Source: Saccharicrinis carchari
GTDB taxonomy: Bacteria > Bacteroidota > Bacteroidia > Bacteroidales > Marinilabiliaceae
DNA length: 64,000 bases
Assembly (NCBI RefSeq): GCF_900182605.1
Contig: NZ_FXTB01000010.1
Coordinates: 93,049-157,048 of the forward strand
Reading direction: 5' to 3'
Part shown: positions 1 to 8,970 of the stretch, piece after piece
How the letters are laid out: every line of letters begins with the position of its first letter
Position numbering within the stretch: the first letter of the stretch is position 1
Made by a program: the position numbers and the translations under genes
The notes under the pieces: model-generated
Told to the model about the DNA's origin: nothing
What the model saw: only the letters and a program-made list of their open reading frames with translations
Database searches by the model: none

Positions 1-845
1 GTTTTTAAAACATAGTTTGCGGTTAAAAGAAACAGGGATAGAACAGAAATAATAATTCCGGACAATAAAAAATATTTATAATAACTCTGCCAGGGGTTAC
101 TCCTTTTAGCGTATGGTTCAATCCACTTGTTGTAAATTTGTTGGTATTGGCCGTTGGCCAGGATCACTTCTAATCCGTTATTTAAAATTTCAGCAAGTTC
201 GGGCGATGATTTTGCCACCTTAAAGCCCATGCTACGTTCTAATAGTTGATGATTTAATGAATGGATGTAGTCTTTGCCAAGTTTTGTGGCGTAGTACATA
301 GCTGCCACCTTTTGGGCTACAATGCAGGTAACATCTTTTCTGTCGAGTGCCATCACCAGTTTTTCGTAGTCATTCACAAAAATGAATTCTGCCGTTGGGT
401 TAATGGAGTGCACATAGCGTATCAGTACATCGTTTTGCCATAAGGCCACAAGTGGTTTTTTTAAAGATCTGAAATACTCAAGCGAAAATTTATTTTTGTA
501 ATTGCCGTTGTATAAAAAGCAGTGTGAAGTGTTTATGGTTGATCGGGTGTAGATGTAATCGTTATCGGGACTTCCCGGATAATGGGTGCCGGCAATGGCG
601 TGTATTTTTCCATTGTTCAGTTCCTCATTAATCGAATACCATTCACCCCCCTGTAGGTTTATGTCGGTGTCGTAGATATCCTGGATGGCATTGAGGATGT
701 CAACATTAAATCCAACCAAGTCCTCCTCTTCGTTAACAAAGTTATACGGAGGATAGCTGTTGCTAAGCTTAATTTCGTATTGAGCCTGTAGGCTTTTCGA
801 AACAAGTGCCGCCAATAGTATGAAGAGTGCAACGGTATGACGCAT
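1..845 (-). CDS. Periplasmic substrate-binding (SBP_bac_3-like) sensor protein, 3' end outside window
   Basis: The frame is open from the ATG at 845 to the window edge, about 281 codons, so the C-terminus is missing. The protein starts with a signal peptide (MRHTVALFILLAALVSKSLQ). It continues with a family-3 solute-binding domain: SYPPYNF near the start, GFNVDILNAI, and the closing LERSMGFKVAKSSPEL. After WIEPYAKR comes a membrane helix (GIIISVLSLFLLTANYV). A binding domain followed by a membrane helix is the layout of a sensor such as a histidine kinase or cyclase, not of a free transporter subunit. The output domain cannot be seen. The family assignment is firm; the sensor role is inference. 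Confidence 0.75.
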   Translation of the reverse strand, partial: MRHTVALFILLAALVSKSLQAQYEIKLSNSYPPYNFVNEEEDLVGFNVDILNAIQDIYDTDINLQGGEWYSINEELNNGKIHAIAGTHYPGSPDNDYIYTRSTINTSHCFLYNGNYKNKFSLEYFRSLKKPLVALWQNDVLIRYVHSINPTAEFIFVNDYEKLVMALDRKDVTCIVAQKVAAMYYATKLGKDYIHSLNHQLLERSMGFKVAKSSPELAEILNNGLEVILANGQYQQIYNKWIEPYAKRSNPWQSYYKYFLLSGIIISVLSLFLLTANYVLK

Positions 846-1132
846 TGAGAGATTAAATTTTGCTCTCAAATGTATAAATTTTTAAATAAAATTGGTGTAA
901 AGTCCAGTCATATCTTCTGAAAAGTATCTGCCGGATGGTAGCGCATGAAATAAGATATAGTTTACATGAACGCCAATCTCCCTTATGGTCGAATAAGTTA
1001 TTCGGCATAAGCGGATTAAAGGTTTACCGCAGTCATTAAGCTATAGTGTCCGTGTTGGCTTTTTCTTCAACTGTTAATAAACATAAGTAAAGGTAAGAAT
1101 CGGAAGAGAAATAGGGTAGTATTAGCTGCCAG

Positions 1133-1882
1133 TTATTCCCTGTTCCAAATCTCCCAGGCTGCTTCGGCCTGGAGGTGCAGCATTTCCAGTCCGTTTTTAA
1201 CGCTGGCACCTTGATCTTGTCCTGCTTTTAAAAAGGCGCTTAGTGTAGGGTTGTAAATTAAATCGAAAAACAGATGTTGCTTGCTGGTATATTGATAAGG
1301 TATATCGGGTTTGGCCTCCATATCGCCATACATACCCAGGGGAGTTGTATTAATAATGATGGTATTTTGAGCCATGGTTTCTGCATTCAGGGCTTCATAA
1401 ATGGTCTGGTTTTGGCCCTGAGGACTTCGGGAGACAAACTGGTAGGCGATATCCATTTTTTCCAGCGCAAAACCCACGGCCTTGGCCGCTCCTCCCGTTC
1501 CCAGGATAAGGGCGTTTTTGTGCTGCGCTTTCAGCAATGGTTTTATCGATTCGCTAAAACCGATGATATCCGTATTAAAGCCTTTTAATTTCGGCCTGGA
1601 AGCATGGCTCCAATCCAACTTTACCACGTTTACCGCACCGGCCTCTTCGGCCATGGGGTCTATCTCGGTTAAATAATCCATTACTTTTTCTTTGTATGGA
1701 ATGGTAACATTGAGTCCGCCAATGTACGGATGTTTTGCAAGTAGCTGTGGCAGTTCGTCAATAGAGGCAATAGGGAAATTCAGATAGCGGGCTGCTATGG
1801 ATTCATTTTTAAATTTATCACTAAAATATTTTTGCGAAAAAGATTGGGATAAAGGATATCCAATTAAACCGTATGTTTTCAT
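1133..1882 (-). CDS. aroE: Shikimate dehydrogenase
   Basis: This 249-residue enzyme reduces 3-dehydroshikimate to shikimate with NADPH, in the cytoplasmic chorismate pathway. Its length is slightly short of the usual 270. The shikimate-binding serines are in PLSQSFS (residues 10-16). The catalytic lysine is K64 in NVTIPYK. The nucleotide-binding glycine loop is GTGGAAKAV (about 128-136), followed by NTTPLGM and the C-terminal GLEMLHLQA. The DUF368 gene lies 18 bp upstream on the same strand, so the two are probably co-transcribed. No other aromatic amino-acid gene is in the window. Confidence 0.96.
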   Translation of the reverse strand: MKTYGLIGYPLSQSFSQKYFSDKFKNESIAARYLNFPIASIDELPQLLAKHPYIGGLNVTIPYKEKVMDYLTEIDPMAEEAGAVNVVKLDWSHASRPKLKGFNTDIIGFSESIKPLLKAQHKNALILGTGGAAKAVGFALEKMDIAYQFVSRSPQGQNQTIYEALNAETMAQNTIIINTTPLGMYGDMEAKPDIPYQYTSKQHLFFDLIYNPTLSAFLKAGQDQGASVKNGLEMLHLQAEAAWEIWNRE

Positions 1883-1900
1883 CTTGTAAAATAAATATTG

Positions 1901-2812
1901 CTACTTCTCCTGTAATTTTTTCGAACCCAGCGACTCGGTAAGCCAGATGGCAGCTATACCTGCGATAATAAAAACAACAGCCACAAAAAAGGAAGTATCA
2001 ATGGTGGGTAAAAACCAGTCGTAGCCAATTGTTTTAATTTTATCTCCAAATACTTCTGTATTTTCAGTTTTCCAAGGCCATAAAATGCCCAGCGATCCCA
2101 TAATAAAACCGGTGAGTATGGCGATGGTAGGGTTATGATATTTTTTGAGCAACCACGATAAAAAATGAGAAAAACCAATAAGGCCAACGCCTGCGCCAAT
2201 AGCCACGGGTAGCAATATATTAAGGTTTAAATCGCTAACCGCATTTATCATTACCAGTTGGTAATTGCCCATTAAAATCAACACAAAAGAGCCCGACAAA
2301 CCGGGTATTATCATGCTGCAAATGGCTACTATACCGCAAATAAAAAGGTAGGGTATCGAACTGTCTTCGGAAGCCGGAGTAAGCACACTGATAGAAACAG
2401 CCATAGCTGTGCCTACAACAAAAGAAGCGATACTGGCAAAGTTCCATCGACTCACCCTTTTGCCCACAAAAAATATACTGGCCATAACCAAGCCAAAAAA
2501 GAAAGCCCAAATATAAACCGGATGGGCCACAAAAAGATACTTAAATAATTGTGCCAGGCTAAGCACAGCAATACCAATACCAACAAATAATCCGATTAAA
2601 AACCACAGGTCGATATGTTTTATCAAGCTTTTTATATCACCTTTAATCAATAGTTTTACTGCTTTTACATCAAACGATTTAATAGCATTAATCAATCTTT
2701 CGAACACACCGGTTATCAACGCGATGGTGCCACCGGATACGCCTGGAATAACGTTGGCTGCCCCCATGGCCATGCCTTTAAAAATTAGCTGCAAAAATAT
2801 TCTTGTATTCAT
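1901..2812 (-). CDS. DUF368 polytopic membrane protein
   Basis: This 303-residue integral membrane protein belongs to the DUF368 family. The N-terminal signature is AANVIPGVSGGTIALITGV, and an internal echo, MIIPGLSGSFVLILMGNYQ, follows near residue 170. Such PGxSG repeats suggest an inverted-repeat transporter fold. Hydrophobic segments cover most of the length. Some DUF368 proteins have been linked to undecaprenyl-phosphate recycling, but that role cannot be read from this sequence. It sits between the TPR protein and aroE on the same strand, 37 and 18 bp away, which suggests one operon. Confidence 0.85.
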   Translation of the reverse strand: MNTRIFLQLIFKGMAMGAANVIPGVSGGTIALITGVFERLINAIKSFDVKAVKLLIKGDIKSLIKHIDLWFLIGLFVGIGIAVLSLAQLFKYLFVAHPVYIWAFFFGLVMASIFFVGKRVSRWNFASIASFVVGTAMAVSISVLTPASEDSSIPYLFICGIVAICSMIIPGLSGSFVLILMGNYQLVMINAVSDLNLNILLPVAIGAGVGLIGFSHFLSWLLKKYHNPTIAILTGFIMGSLGILWPWKTENTEVFGDKIKTIGYDWFLPTIDTSFFVAVVFIIAGIAAIWLTESLGSKKLQEK

Positions 2813-2849
2813 AATATTTTTTAATATTATCTGCTTTTGAGGTGCTCTC

Positions 2850-4250
2850 TTAAATGGAGTTAAGATATTCTGCTATCTTGGGCATTGAAACCAAGGATGG
2901 GTATTCGTTTAAAACAATTTCCAAATCATTGGGTAAAAGCTGTCGGGCGATGACCAAATGCTTTAAGGCATCTTCGTTGTTGTTATTTTTATTATAGATT
3001 ACGGCAGCCAGGTAATGCAAGGCACCATTGGTGTGGTCTTTGCTTAACACCCGTTTTAAAAAAGCCGTAGCATTAAAATTTTTTTCGTTCTCTTCCATAA
3101 ACTGGAACATTTCAATCCAGCTGTATGTGTCTTGATCCTCCGTAAGGAGTGCTTTTTTCAAACATCTTTTTGCTTCGCTGGGTTTATTCATTTTTTTGTA
3201 AGCTTTGCCCAGCGATAACCATGCGTCGGCCGAATCCGGGTCGATATGCAACGCCTTTTCAAAAGCAGCAACACTTGTTGGGTAATCCTGCACATGGTAC
3301 GATGTGCGGCCCAGCGATAGGAGCGCATCTGTATTCTCAGGATCATTATCGATGGCCAACTTATAAAAGCGGGATGCCAAATCATAGTTTCCTAAATTTT
3401 CGTGGCAATCACCCATATAATAATAGGTCAGGGGCGAAGGGAAACTGTACGACATATATTCGGCGTAGGCGCTAAGGGCTTCGGCATATTCGCCTATTTG
3501 TGCCAGGCTGTTGGCTTTGTTAAAGTAGGCTTCTGACAGATCAGGTGCAAGCGCAATGGTTATGTTATAAGCCTCAATGGCTTGCTGAAATTTTTCCTGT
3601 TTACTTAAAAGAATGCCCATGTTGTACCAGGCGTTCTCCAAATAAGGGTTCAAATCCAGCAGTTTATTATATACGGCTATCCCTTGCTCTATCTCATCGA
3701 GTTTATCGTGTGCATAGGCCAGCTCAAATAACATGTTTTCGTTATTGGGGTAGCGTGGCTGATACTTGGCGAGCAGCTTACGAGCCTCCAGGTTATAATC
3801 GTCCAGATTCAGGTTAAACCCTATCTCAAAAATAAAACTTTCCAGCTCTTCGCCATCGGCAAATTTAATGGCACTGGTATAATACTCCAGCGCCAGTTCC
3901 CTTTTATGCCAACGGGTGTAAATAATACCAAGGTTAAGGAAAACTTCTGAATTGTTGGTTTCAACCAGTTTTAGATAATTCAATATCTTTAACGATTCTT
4001 CGTCTTGATGTTGTTCCAGGAGAAGGGTACTGTATTTTAATTGCAGCGCAGTGGAATCCGGATGTTGGCGCAGACCCATCTGTAAAACGGAAGTGGCCTT
4101 GTCCGTCATGTTCTGCTCGTTATAAAAATCAAAAATAGATTCTATTTGAGACACATCAAAATAGGACTCTTTGTTGCGATGAACCAACTCTTCAAATTTT
4201 TCTACAGCTTCTCGTGTCCCGTCATGATTTGCGTGAGAGTATCCTTGCAT
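2850..4250 (-). CDS. Tetratricopeptide-repeat protein
   Basis: The protein is 466 residues of serial TPR units with no signal peptide, so it is probably cytoplasmic. Typical helices include LENAWYNMGILLSKQEKFQQ, LSEAYFNKANSLAQIGEYAE, TDALLSLGRTSYHVQDY and ADAWLSLGKAYKKMNKP. Roughly ten repeats cover residues 50-460. TPR arrays are protein-protein scaffolds and no catalytic domain is visible. The start at 4250 follows a gap of about 130 bp from the DUF4301 gene, and the gene leads into DUF368 and aroE. The partner is unknown. Confidence 0.85.
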   Translation of the reverse strand: MQGYSHANHDGTREAVEKFEELVHRNKESYFDVSQIESIFDFYNEQNMTDKATSVLQMGLRQHPDSTALQLKYSTLLLEQHQDEESLKILNYLKLVETNNSEVFLNLGIIYTRWHKRELALEYYTSAIKFADGEELESFIFEIGFNLNLDDYNLEARKLLAKYQPRYPNNENMLFELAYAHDKLDEIEQGIAVYNKLLDLNPYLENAWYNMGILLSKQEKFQQAIEAYNITIALAPDLSEAYFNKANSLAQIGEYAEALSAYAEYMSYSFPSPLTYYYMGDCHENLGNYDLASRFYKLAIDNDPENTDALLSLGRTSYHVQDYPTSVAAFEKALHIDPDSADAWLSLGKAYKKMNKPSEAKRCLKKALLTEDQDTYSWIEMFQFMEENEKNFNATAFLKRVLSKDHTNGALHYLAAVIYNKNNNNEDALKHLVIARQLLPNDLEIVLNEYPSLVSMPKIAEYLNSI

Positions 4251-4382
4251 ATGATATCATTGATTTACAACGGTCAAAATTACCACATTTTTAGTCAATA
4301 ACAATAGGGTAAGTCCCTAAAAAAGGGCATTGTTGAAAAGTTGTTAACAATGCCCATGTTTATTTTAAATAAGCTATCGTAT

Positions 4383-5924
4383 TTATTTTGTGTTTTCAGG
4401 CTGATGCTGTGGGCGCAACAGGTCGTTTACTGTTTTTACCGGGTTAAAAGTACTGATGGGCACTTCTACAAACAAAGTGATCCAGTCACTCATGGCTCCA
4501 TTCCATAGTCCTGGCAATTCAAGGGCTTTGAGTACTCTTCCGCCAACCGATTTATCAGAAATGAATCCTGTTTTGGGATCCACATACTCCAACAGATCAA
4601 ACTTATTACCCTTGTAATCCTTGGTTCCACATACCAAATCCACCGGGTTAAAGTGGGTACTTTTCTTTACCAAATTTTTCTTTTCCGGATTTTCCATGTC
4701 AATTTGCGAGCCTTCCACTATTTGCAATGACGTTTCTCCATATTTTCCAATGCCCCAGAAGGGGCCCCCACCAGGCTCTCCCTCGTTTTTTACCATACCA
4801 CAAACCCGGATGGGCCTGTTTAGTTTGGAAATAATATAAAGTCGTTTTTCGGCAAGTGGATATTCCGCTATACCTTCGGGCAGAGCTATAAATAGTTGAT
4901 CTTGCATAAAATCAAGGATTTCTTCCAGTAACGGTAAGTTTTCTTTATCGCTCGATAGCTGTTGAAGATAATCAAATATTTTTTGCTGATACTGATACAA
5001 AACACCCGCCAGCGCTTCTTTGTGCTGGATGGTGTCTTTTAAGCGATACTCAGGAATTACGTTGTCGATATTTTTGATAAAGATGATGTCGGCTTCCAGG
5101 TCGTTTAGGTTTTCGATAAGTGCTCCGTGACCGCCAGGACGAAACAGGAGTTTACCGTCCTCAGTACGGAAAGGGCTGTTGTCGGGGTTTACGGCAATGG
5201 TATCGGTGTGTTCCTTTTGTTCCGAAAAACTGATGTTAAACTTCACGTCGTACTTGGCCTCGTAATAGGGTATGTTTTTGTTAACCACTTCTTGAAAAAG
5301 CGCTTTGTGATCGCCCGAAACCGTAAAATGAATGTTTACATTTCCTTCGTTGTCTTGTCCATAGGTGGCACCTTCGCACAAGTGTTCTTCAATGGGCGTG
5401 GTGGCTCTGTCGCCTTCTAAATGGAATTTTAAAACCCCTTTGGGGTGGTTTCCGTAGTTTAAACCGTTGGACAATAGTAATTTTTCAACAATTAAAACGG
5501 CATTATCCATCACGGCTTTTTTATCGGAAAAATCAATCCCACTTACTTTTGCCAATTCCTGCGAAAACGCAAAATGATTGATATGAGATAGAAAATCCTG
5601 AACAGGCCCTTGTTTTTTTAATTCCTCTTGCTTGGCTTTGTCGGCATTTATAAAAGTAAACATATCTTTAAACATCCTTGTGGCTGCACCCGAAGCAGGT
5701 ACAAATTTAATCACGGAGCAACCCTGATCGATACCGGCTCTGTACTGGTCGGTAAACATCAACTTTTCCTCTTCGTCCAATACAATAATTCCTTTGCCGG
5801 TAGAGGCAGGCTTTTGTATGTCCATAAAAGCAAAGCCTTTTTCAAATTGCTTTAGCTGTTTGTTTACGCTTTCGGTCGTGATGCCTTTACTTTTTAAAAG
5901 CGAAATGTCTTTGTCTGTAATCAT
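4383..5924 (-). CDS. DUF4301 family protein
   Basis: This 513-residue soluble protein matches the DUF4301 family common in Bacteroidota. Near residue 76 it has VPASGAATRMFKDMF, which recalls the glycine-rich NTP-binding loop of sugar nucleotidyltransferases (GGxGTR). Further conserved-looking stretches are HPKGVLKFHLEG, FRPGGHGALIENLNDL and GEPGGGPFWG. I infer a nucleotidyltransferase-like fold but know of no established function. It is a single gene with its own upstream gap of about 230 bp before the divergent radical SAM gene, and a 132-bp gap before the TPR gene. Confidence 0.85.
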   Translation of the reverse strand: MITDKDISLLKSKGITTESVNKQLKQFEKGFAFMDIQKPASTGKGIIVLDEEEKLMFTDQYRAGIDQGCSVIKFVPASGAATRMFKDMFTFINADKAKQEELKKQGPVQDFLSHINHFAFSQELAKVSGIDFSDKKAVMDNAVLIVEKLLLSNGLNYGNHPKGVLKFHLEGDRATTPIEEHLCEGATYGQDNEGNVNIHFTVSGDHKALFQEVVNKNIPYYEAKYDVKFNISFSEQKEHTDTIAVNPDNSPFRTEDGKLLFRPGGHGALIENLNDLEADIIFIKNIDNVIPEYRLKDTIQHKEALAGVLYQYQQKIFDYLQQLSSDKENLPLLEEILDFMQDQLFIALPEGIAEYPLAEKRLYIISKLNRPIRVCGMVKNEGEPGGGPFWGIGKYGETSLQIVEGSQIDMENPEKKNLVKKSTHFNPVDLVCGTKDYKGNKFDLLEYVDPKTGFISDKSVGGRVLKALELPGLWNGAMSDWITLFVEVPISTFNPVKTVNDLLRPQHQPENTK

Positions 5925-6151
5925 GGTATGTTATTTTTTAAGGATGTAATAAGCTGAATTAAAATTCTACAAAATGTAAATATACGAAACAATTTTGCGA
6001 TTGATAGAACAAACAGTTATTGATAAGTGGATTTTAATAATTACTACGCAAGCACAACATAGGTATAATCAAAGGGATAGTAATGCGATTTTTTTTATAG
6101 CGCACAGAGGCATTTTTTATACATTTGCCATGTACTTTTTAAAATAAATAA

Positions 6152-7102
6152 ATGGAATATGCATGGGGGCATGCCCGACGCTTTAACGATTACAGCTCTT
6201 ACCTGAAAAGGATGTTTGATCAGCGGGTACAGAAAATTTCGGTGGATGCAGGTTTTACCTGTCCCAATCGTGACGGCGCTAAAGGCAAAGGCGGCTGCAC
6301 CTTTTGCAACAACAACACCTTTAACCCTGCTTATTGCAGTCCGCAGGATAGCATCACTAGCCAGATAGAAAAGGGGATCAATTTTTTTGCCCCCAAGTAT
6401 AAAACGCAATATTATTTGGCATACTTCCAGGCTTACAGTAATACTTACGATAGCATTGAAATACTCAAAAAACGCTACAACGAGGCCTTGGTACATCCCC
6501 AGGTAATTGGTTTGGTAATAGGCACAAGACCCGATTGTGTGAGCAATGAGTTATTGACTTTTTTATCAGAGTTAAATCGTCATTATCATGTTATCATTGA
6601 GTATGGTATTGAATCCACTTTAAACAAAACCTTAAACACGATAAACCGTGGGCACGATTATGAGAGTGGGGTAGAGGCCATTCAAAAAACTTCCGATGCA
6701 GGGATTAATGTGGGGGCACACCTTATCCTGGGGCTTCCGGGCGAATCGAGGGAAGAGATACTGCAGCATGCCGTAAAGATATCGGCCTTGCCGTTGAATT
6801 ATTTAAAACTTCATCAGCTGCAATTGGTGCGAGGTTCAAAAATGGGTCGCGAGTACCTGAAAAAGCCGGACTCGGTTAAACTGTATGAGGAGGATGAATA
6901 TATTGAACTGGTAGTCGATTTTTTGGAGCTTCTCAATCCCAATATCGTATTGGAACGTTTTGTGAGTCAATCGCCAAAGGATTTGTTGATTGCTCCCAAA
7001 TGGGGTTCTAAAAATTTTGAGTTTGTGGCCAAAGTGGATAAAAGATTAAAACAAAGAGATACCTGGCAGGGAAAGCTGTTTATGGAGCGTTTTTTAAGAT
7101 GA
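6152..7102 (+). CDS. TIGR01212-type (YhcC-like) radical SAM protein
   Basis: The 316-residue protein has an N-terminal radical SAM core. The cluster-binding cysteines lie in CPNRDGAKGKGGCTFC, which gives the C-x11-C-x2-C spacing typical of the YhcC/TIGR01212 group rather than the classical Cx3Cx2C. It also has GTRPDCVSNELL, EYGIESTLNKTLNTINRGH and HLILGLPGESREE, the usual SAM-binding and barrel segments. The reaction of this group is not settled. It stands alone on the plus strand, divergent from DUF4301. The start MEYAWGHARRFNDYSSYLK fits family N-termini. Confidence 0.9.
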   Translation: MEYAWGHARRFNDYSSYLKRMFDQRVQKISVDAGFTCPNRDGAKGKGGCTFCNNNTFNPAYCSPQDSITSQIEKGINFFAPKYKTQYYLAYFQAYSNTYDSIEILKKRYNEALVHPQVIGLVIGTRPDCVSNELLTFLSELNRHYHVIIEYGIESTLNKTLNTINRGHDYESGVEAIQKTSDAGINVGAHLILGLPGESREEILQHAVKISALPLNYLKLHQLQLVRGSKMGREYLKKPDSVKLYEEDEYIELVVDFLELLNPNIVLERFVSQSPKDLLIAPKWGSKNFEFVAKVDKRLKQRDTWQGKLFMERFLR

Positions 7103-7622
7103 GCGTTTTCTCTCACCACTTGTCCCGCCCAGGCGCAAGGGGAATGATTATAATGGCGAGTGCCCCCGATGAAAAATCGGGGCAGACCATATGGCAAAAG
7201 AAATCAATTAATTGAGGATGGTGGGTGTACACCGGTCCCTGTTTATTTGGTATGCAATTGCTTATCTTTTCAATTAGCCTCAGTTGCCTGGCGACCTCCG
7301 AAGCAAAAGTAAACCGCGTAGTTGCCGATGCGCTTACTCCTAAAGCTATAATTAATATCTTTATGGTAAATACAAAAAAGTTTGGTCGCCTGTTCTTTTC
7401 TCCCGGAAATATTCTGTATTATTGTCAAAAGAATATGTTGTCTATTGTCAATAAGGTGCTGGCTGTCAACAAGTAAGATTTTGTTTAAGTTGTCAATAGT
7501 GTGAATGTCAAAATATCAATCATTCAATAATGTATTTGGTTATTATTGCATACAATTATCAAATTTGTAGCAACATAACATAGTATTAAGGATATTTTAA
7601 TGATTAAATGGTGAGGTAAATT
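7103..7622 (+). other. Gene-poor stretch of 520 bp
   Basis: No convincing gene is present. An 83-codon open frame at 7225-7476 has no recognisable domain and no good ribosome site. A hairpin with arms CCCCGAT and ATCGGGG lies at about 7165-7182 but is not followed by a T-run. The 3' half is AT-rich with runs such as TGTCAATA near 7440-7500. It probably carries the promoter of the lipoprotein gene that follows. Confidence 0.5.
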
Positions 7623-8414
7623 ATGAGTACAGGTATAGGTAATATTAGTTGGGTAGTCCTTGTGTTTATCTGTTTTATCTCGTGCAGTACTGATGAGTTA
7701 ACTAACGAATTGGACAATATAAAAAATAATAAGCAAACACTTATAGACGATATGAAATTGCCTCACGAGGGGCTTCCACATGGTGTGCCCGAACATTTCG
7801 ATTGGCAAGCGAAACCACGTGTTGGTTATGGAAATAATTTACCTAAGGGTTGGAGTGCTATAATTCCATGGGGGCAGGTGTACTTCGATATTGATCAGAT
7901 AATGGTAAAAAATACGGCCGTGTATTTGCGGCATCTACAGGTGTGGTATTTAAGTAAGTCCACACAAAAGTGGATTCAAGTTCAATTATCTTCTAATATT
8001 AATGGGGCTTATTATGTTGAAGATTTTCAAGGAGATGTAAGTCAACCTGCTGATATCTTTAAAGAGAATACAGGTGTTAGTGTTCAATTAATTAAAGATC
8101 ATAACTTCCATTTCTGGCCCGAAGAAGGGCGGTGTGAAATACAAGCTGACGATATTGATGGTGTTTGGGTAAGTATGCAAGGGCGGCTTAAACAAGTGGA
8201 TGATAAAAAGGTGGACGATCGCTCAAAAGCTCGGTTGTTACTTTCTGTAGGGGCTGATTACTGGTTGTCAAAAAATGCAACTTGGGATCAATGGAAAACG
8301 AATGGCGACGTGGGTATTGGTCGATTTAAATATTTAAACGCGCAATGGCAATGGTTTAATATGCACACCTTAACAGATAGGCAACTTGATGAAAATCCGC
8401 CACCATTTCAATAG
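7623..8414 (+). CDS. Lipoprotein of unknown function
   Basis: This 263-residue protein has a hydrophobic N-terminus ending in a lipobox-like CFISCST, so the mature form should be lipid-anchored at a cysteine near residue 21. A low-complexity linker rich in Asn, Asp and Lys follows. A tryptophan-rich globular region comes next (EHFDWQAKPRVGYG, WSAIIPWGQVYFD, WYLSKSTQKWIQVQL, NAQWQWFNMHTL). The aromatic pattern recalls surface carbohydrate-binding proteins, but I recognise no family. It stands between a long intergenic region and tRNA-Leu and has no operon partner. It is probably expressed, as the frame is long and bounded by a clean start and stop. Confidence 0.7.
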   Translation: MSTGIGNISWVVLVFICFISCSTDELTNELDNIKNNKQTLIDDMKLPHEGLPHGVPEHFDWQAKPRVGYGNNLPKGWSAIIPWGQVYFDIDQIMVKNTAVYLRHLQVWYLSKSTQKWIQVQLSSNINGAYYVEDFQGDVSQPADIFKENTGVSVQLIKDHNFHFWPEEGRCEIQADDIDGVWVSMQGRLKQVDDKKVDDRSKARLLLSVGADYWLSKNATWDQWKTNGDVGIGRFKYLNAQWQWFNMHTLTDRQLDENPPPFQ

Positions 8415-8618
8415 AATAGTGTCCTAATTCAAAATAGTAATATTACTTCATTAATTTGTATTCATCCTACTATAATACTCCTTGGCTTTTCCTTTTTAAC
8501 CACATAGCAGCTTATCCGTCTCATGGTATATAGTTATTTAAGGAAGTCAGAATTGGACTCGATTCAATCCCTTTTATACCCCCTGTTTTAAAGATTTTAT
8601 TTGGAATTTTAACAAAAC

Positions 8619-8654
8619 AAAAAAGCGCCTAAAACATTATTTTTAAGCGCTTTT
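8619..8654 (-). terminator. Intrinsic terminator of tRNA-Leu
   Basis: Read on the minus strand, AAAAGCGC and GCGCTTTT form a stem that ends in a T-run, 25 bp past the tRNA-Leu 3' end. Confidence 0.75.
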
Positions 8655-8678
8655 AACGATTTTTGAAGTGTGTGCGTG

Positions 8679-8762
8679 TGCCCAGAACAGGACTCGAACC
8701 TGCACGTCATTGCTGACACTGGTCCCTGAAACCAGCGCGTCTACCAATTTCGCCACCTGGGC
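8679..8762 (-). tRNA. tRNA-Leu (anticodon CAG)
   Basis: The 84-nt gene folds into a class II tRNA with a long variable arm. The acceptor 5' arm GCCCAGG pairs with TCTGGGC, the anticodon stem is CTGGT/ACCAG, and the seven-base loop TTCAGGG gives anticodon CAG. The T-loop is GGTTCGAGTCC. CCA is not encoded. Confidence 0.95.
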
Positions 8763-8970
8763 CAATAAAGTTGAGTGCTGCTGAAAAATCAACAGGGTTG
8801 CAAAGATAAATACTTAATTATTTTCTGCAAGAAGAATCACTAAATTAAATGTAGTTATACTCAACTTTTTTGAAACTCTGGCTCACCTCTGTGCAAGGAT
8901 CGGGAATGATTTCCCTCAACATCCCCTTTCTAATAAATATATGATATTGAAGGAATCCAGGCACCAATGG

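Noticed and set aside
6095..6496. 133-codon ORF on the minus strand
   Set aside because: It is antisense to the radical SAM gene, which has clear family motifs.
7225..7476. 83-codon ORF
   Set aside because: It has no domain, no good ribosome site and biased composition. It looks like chance.
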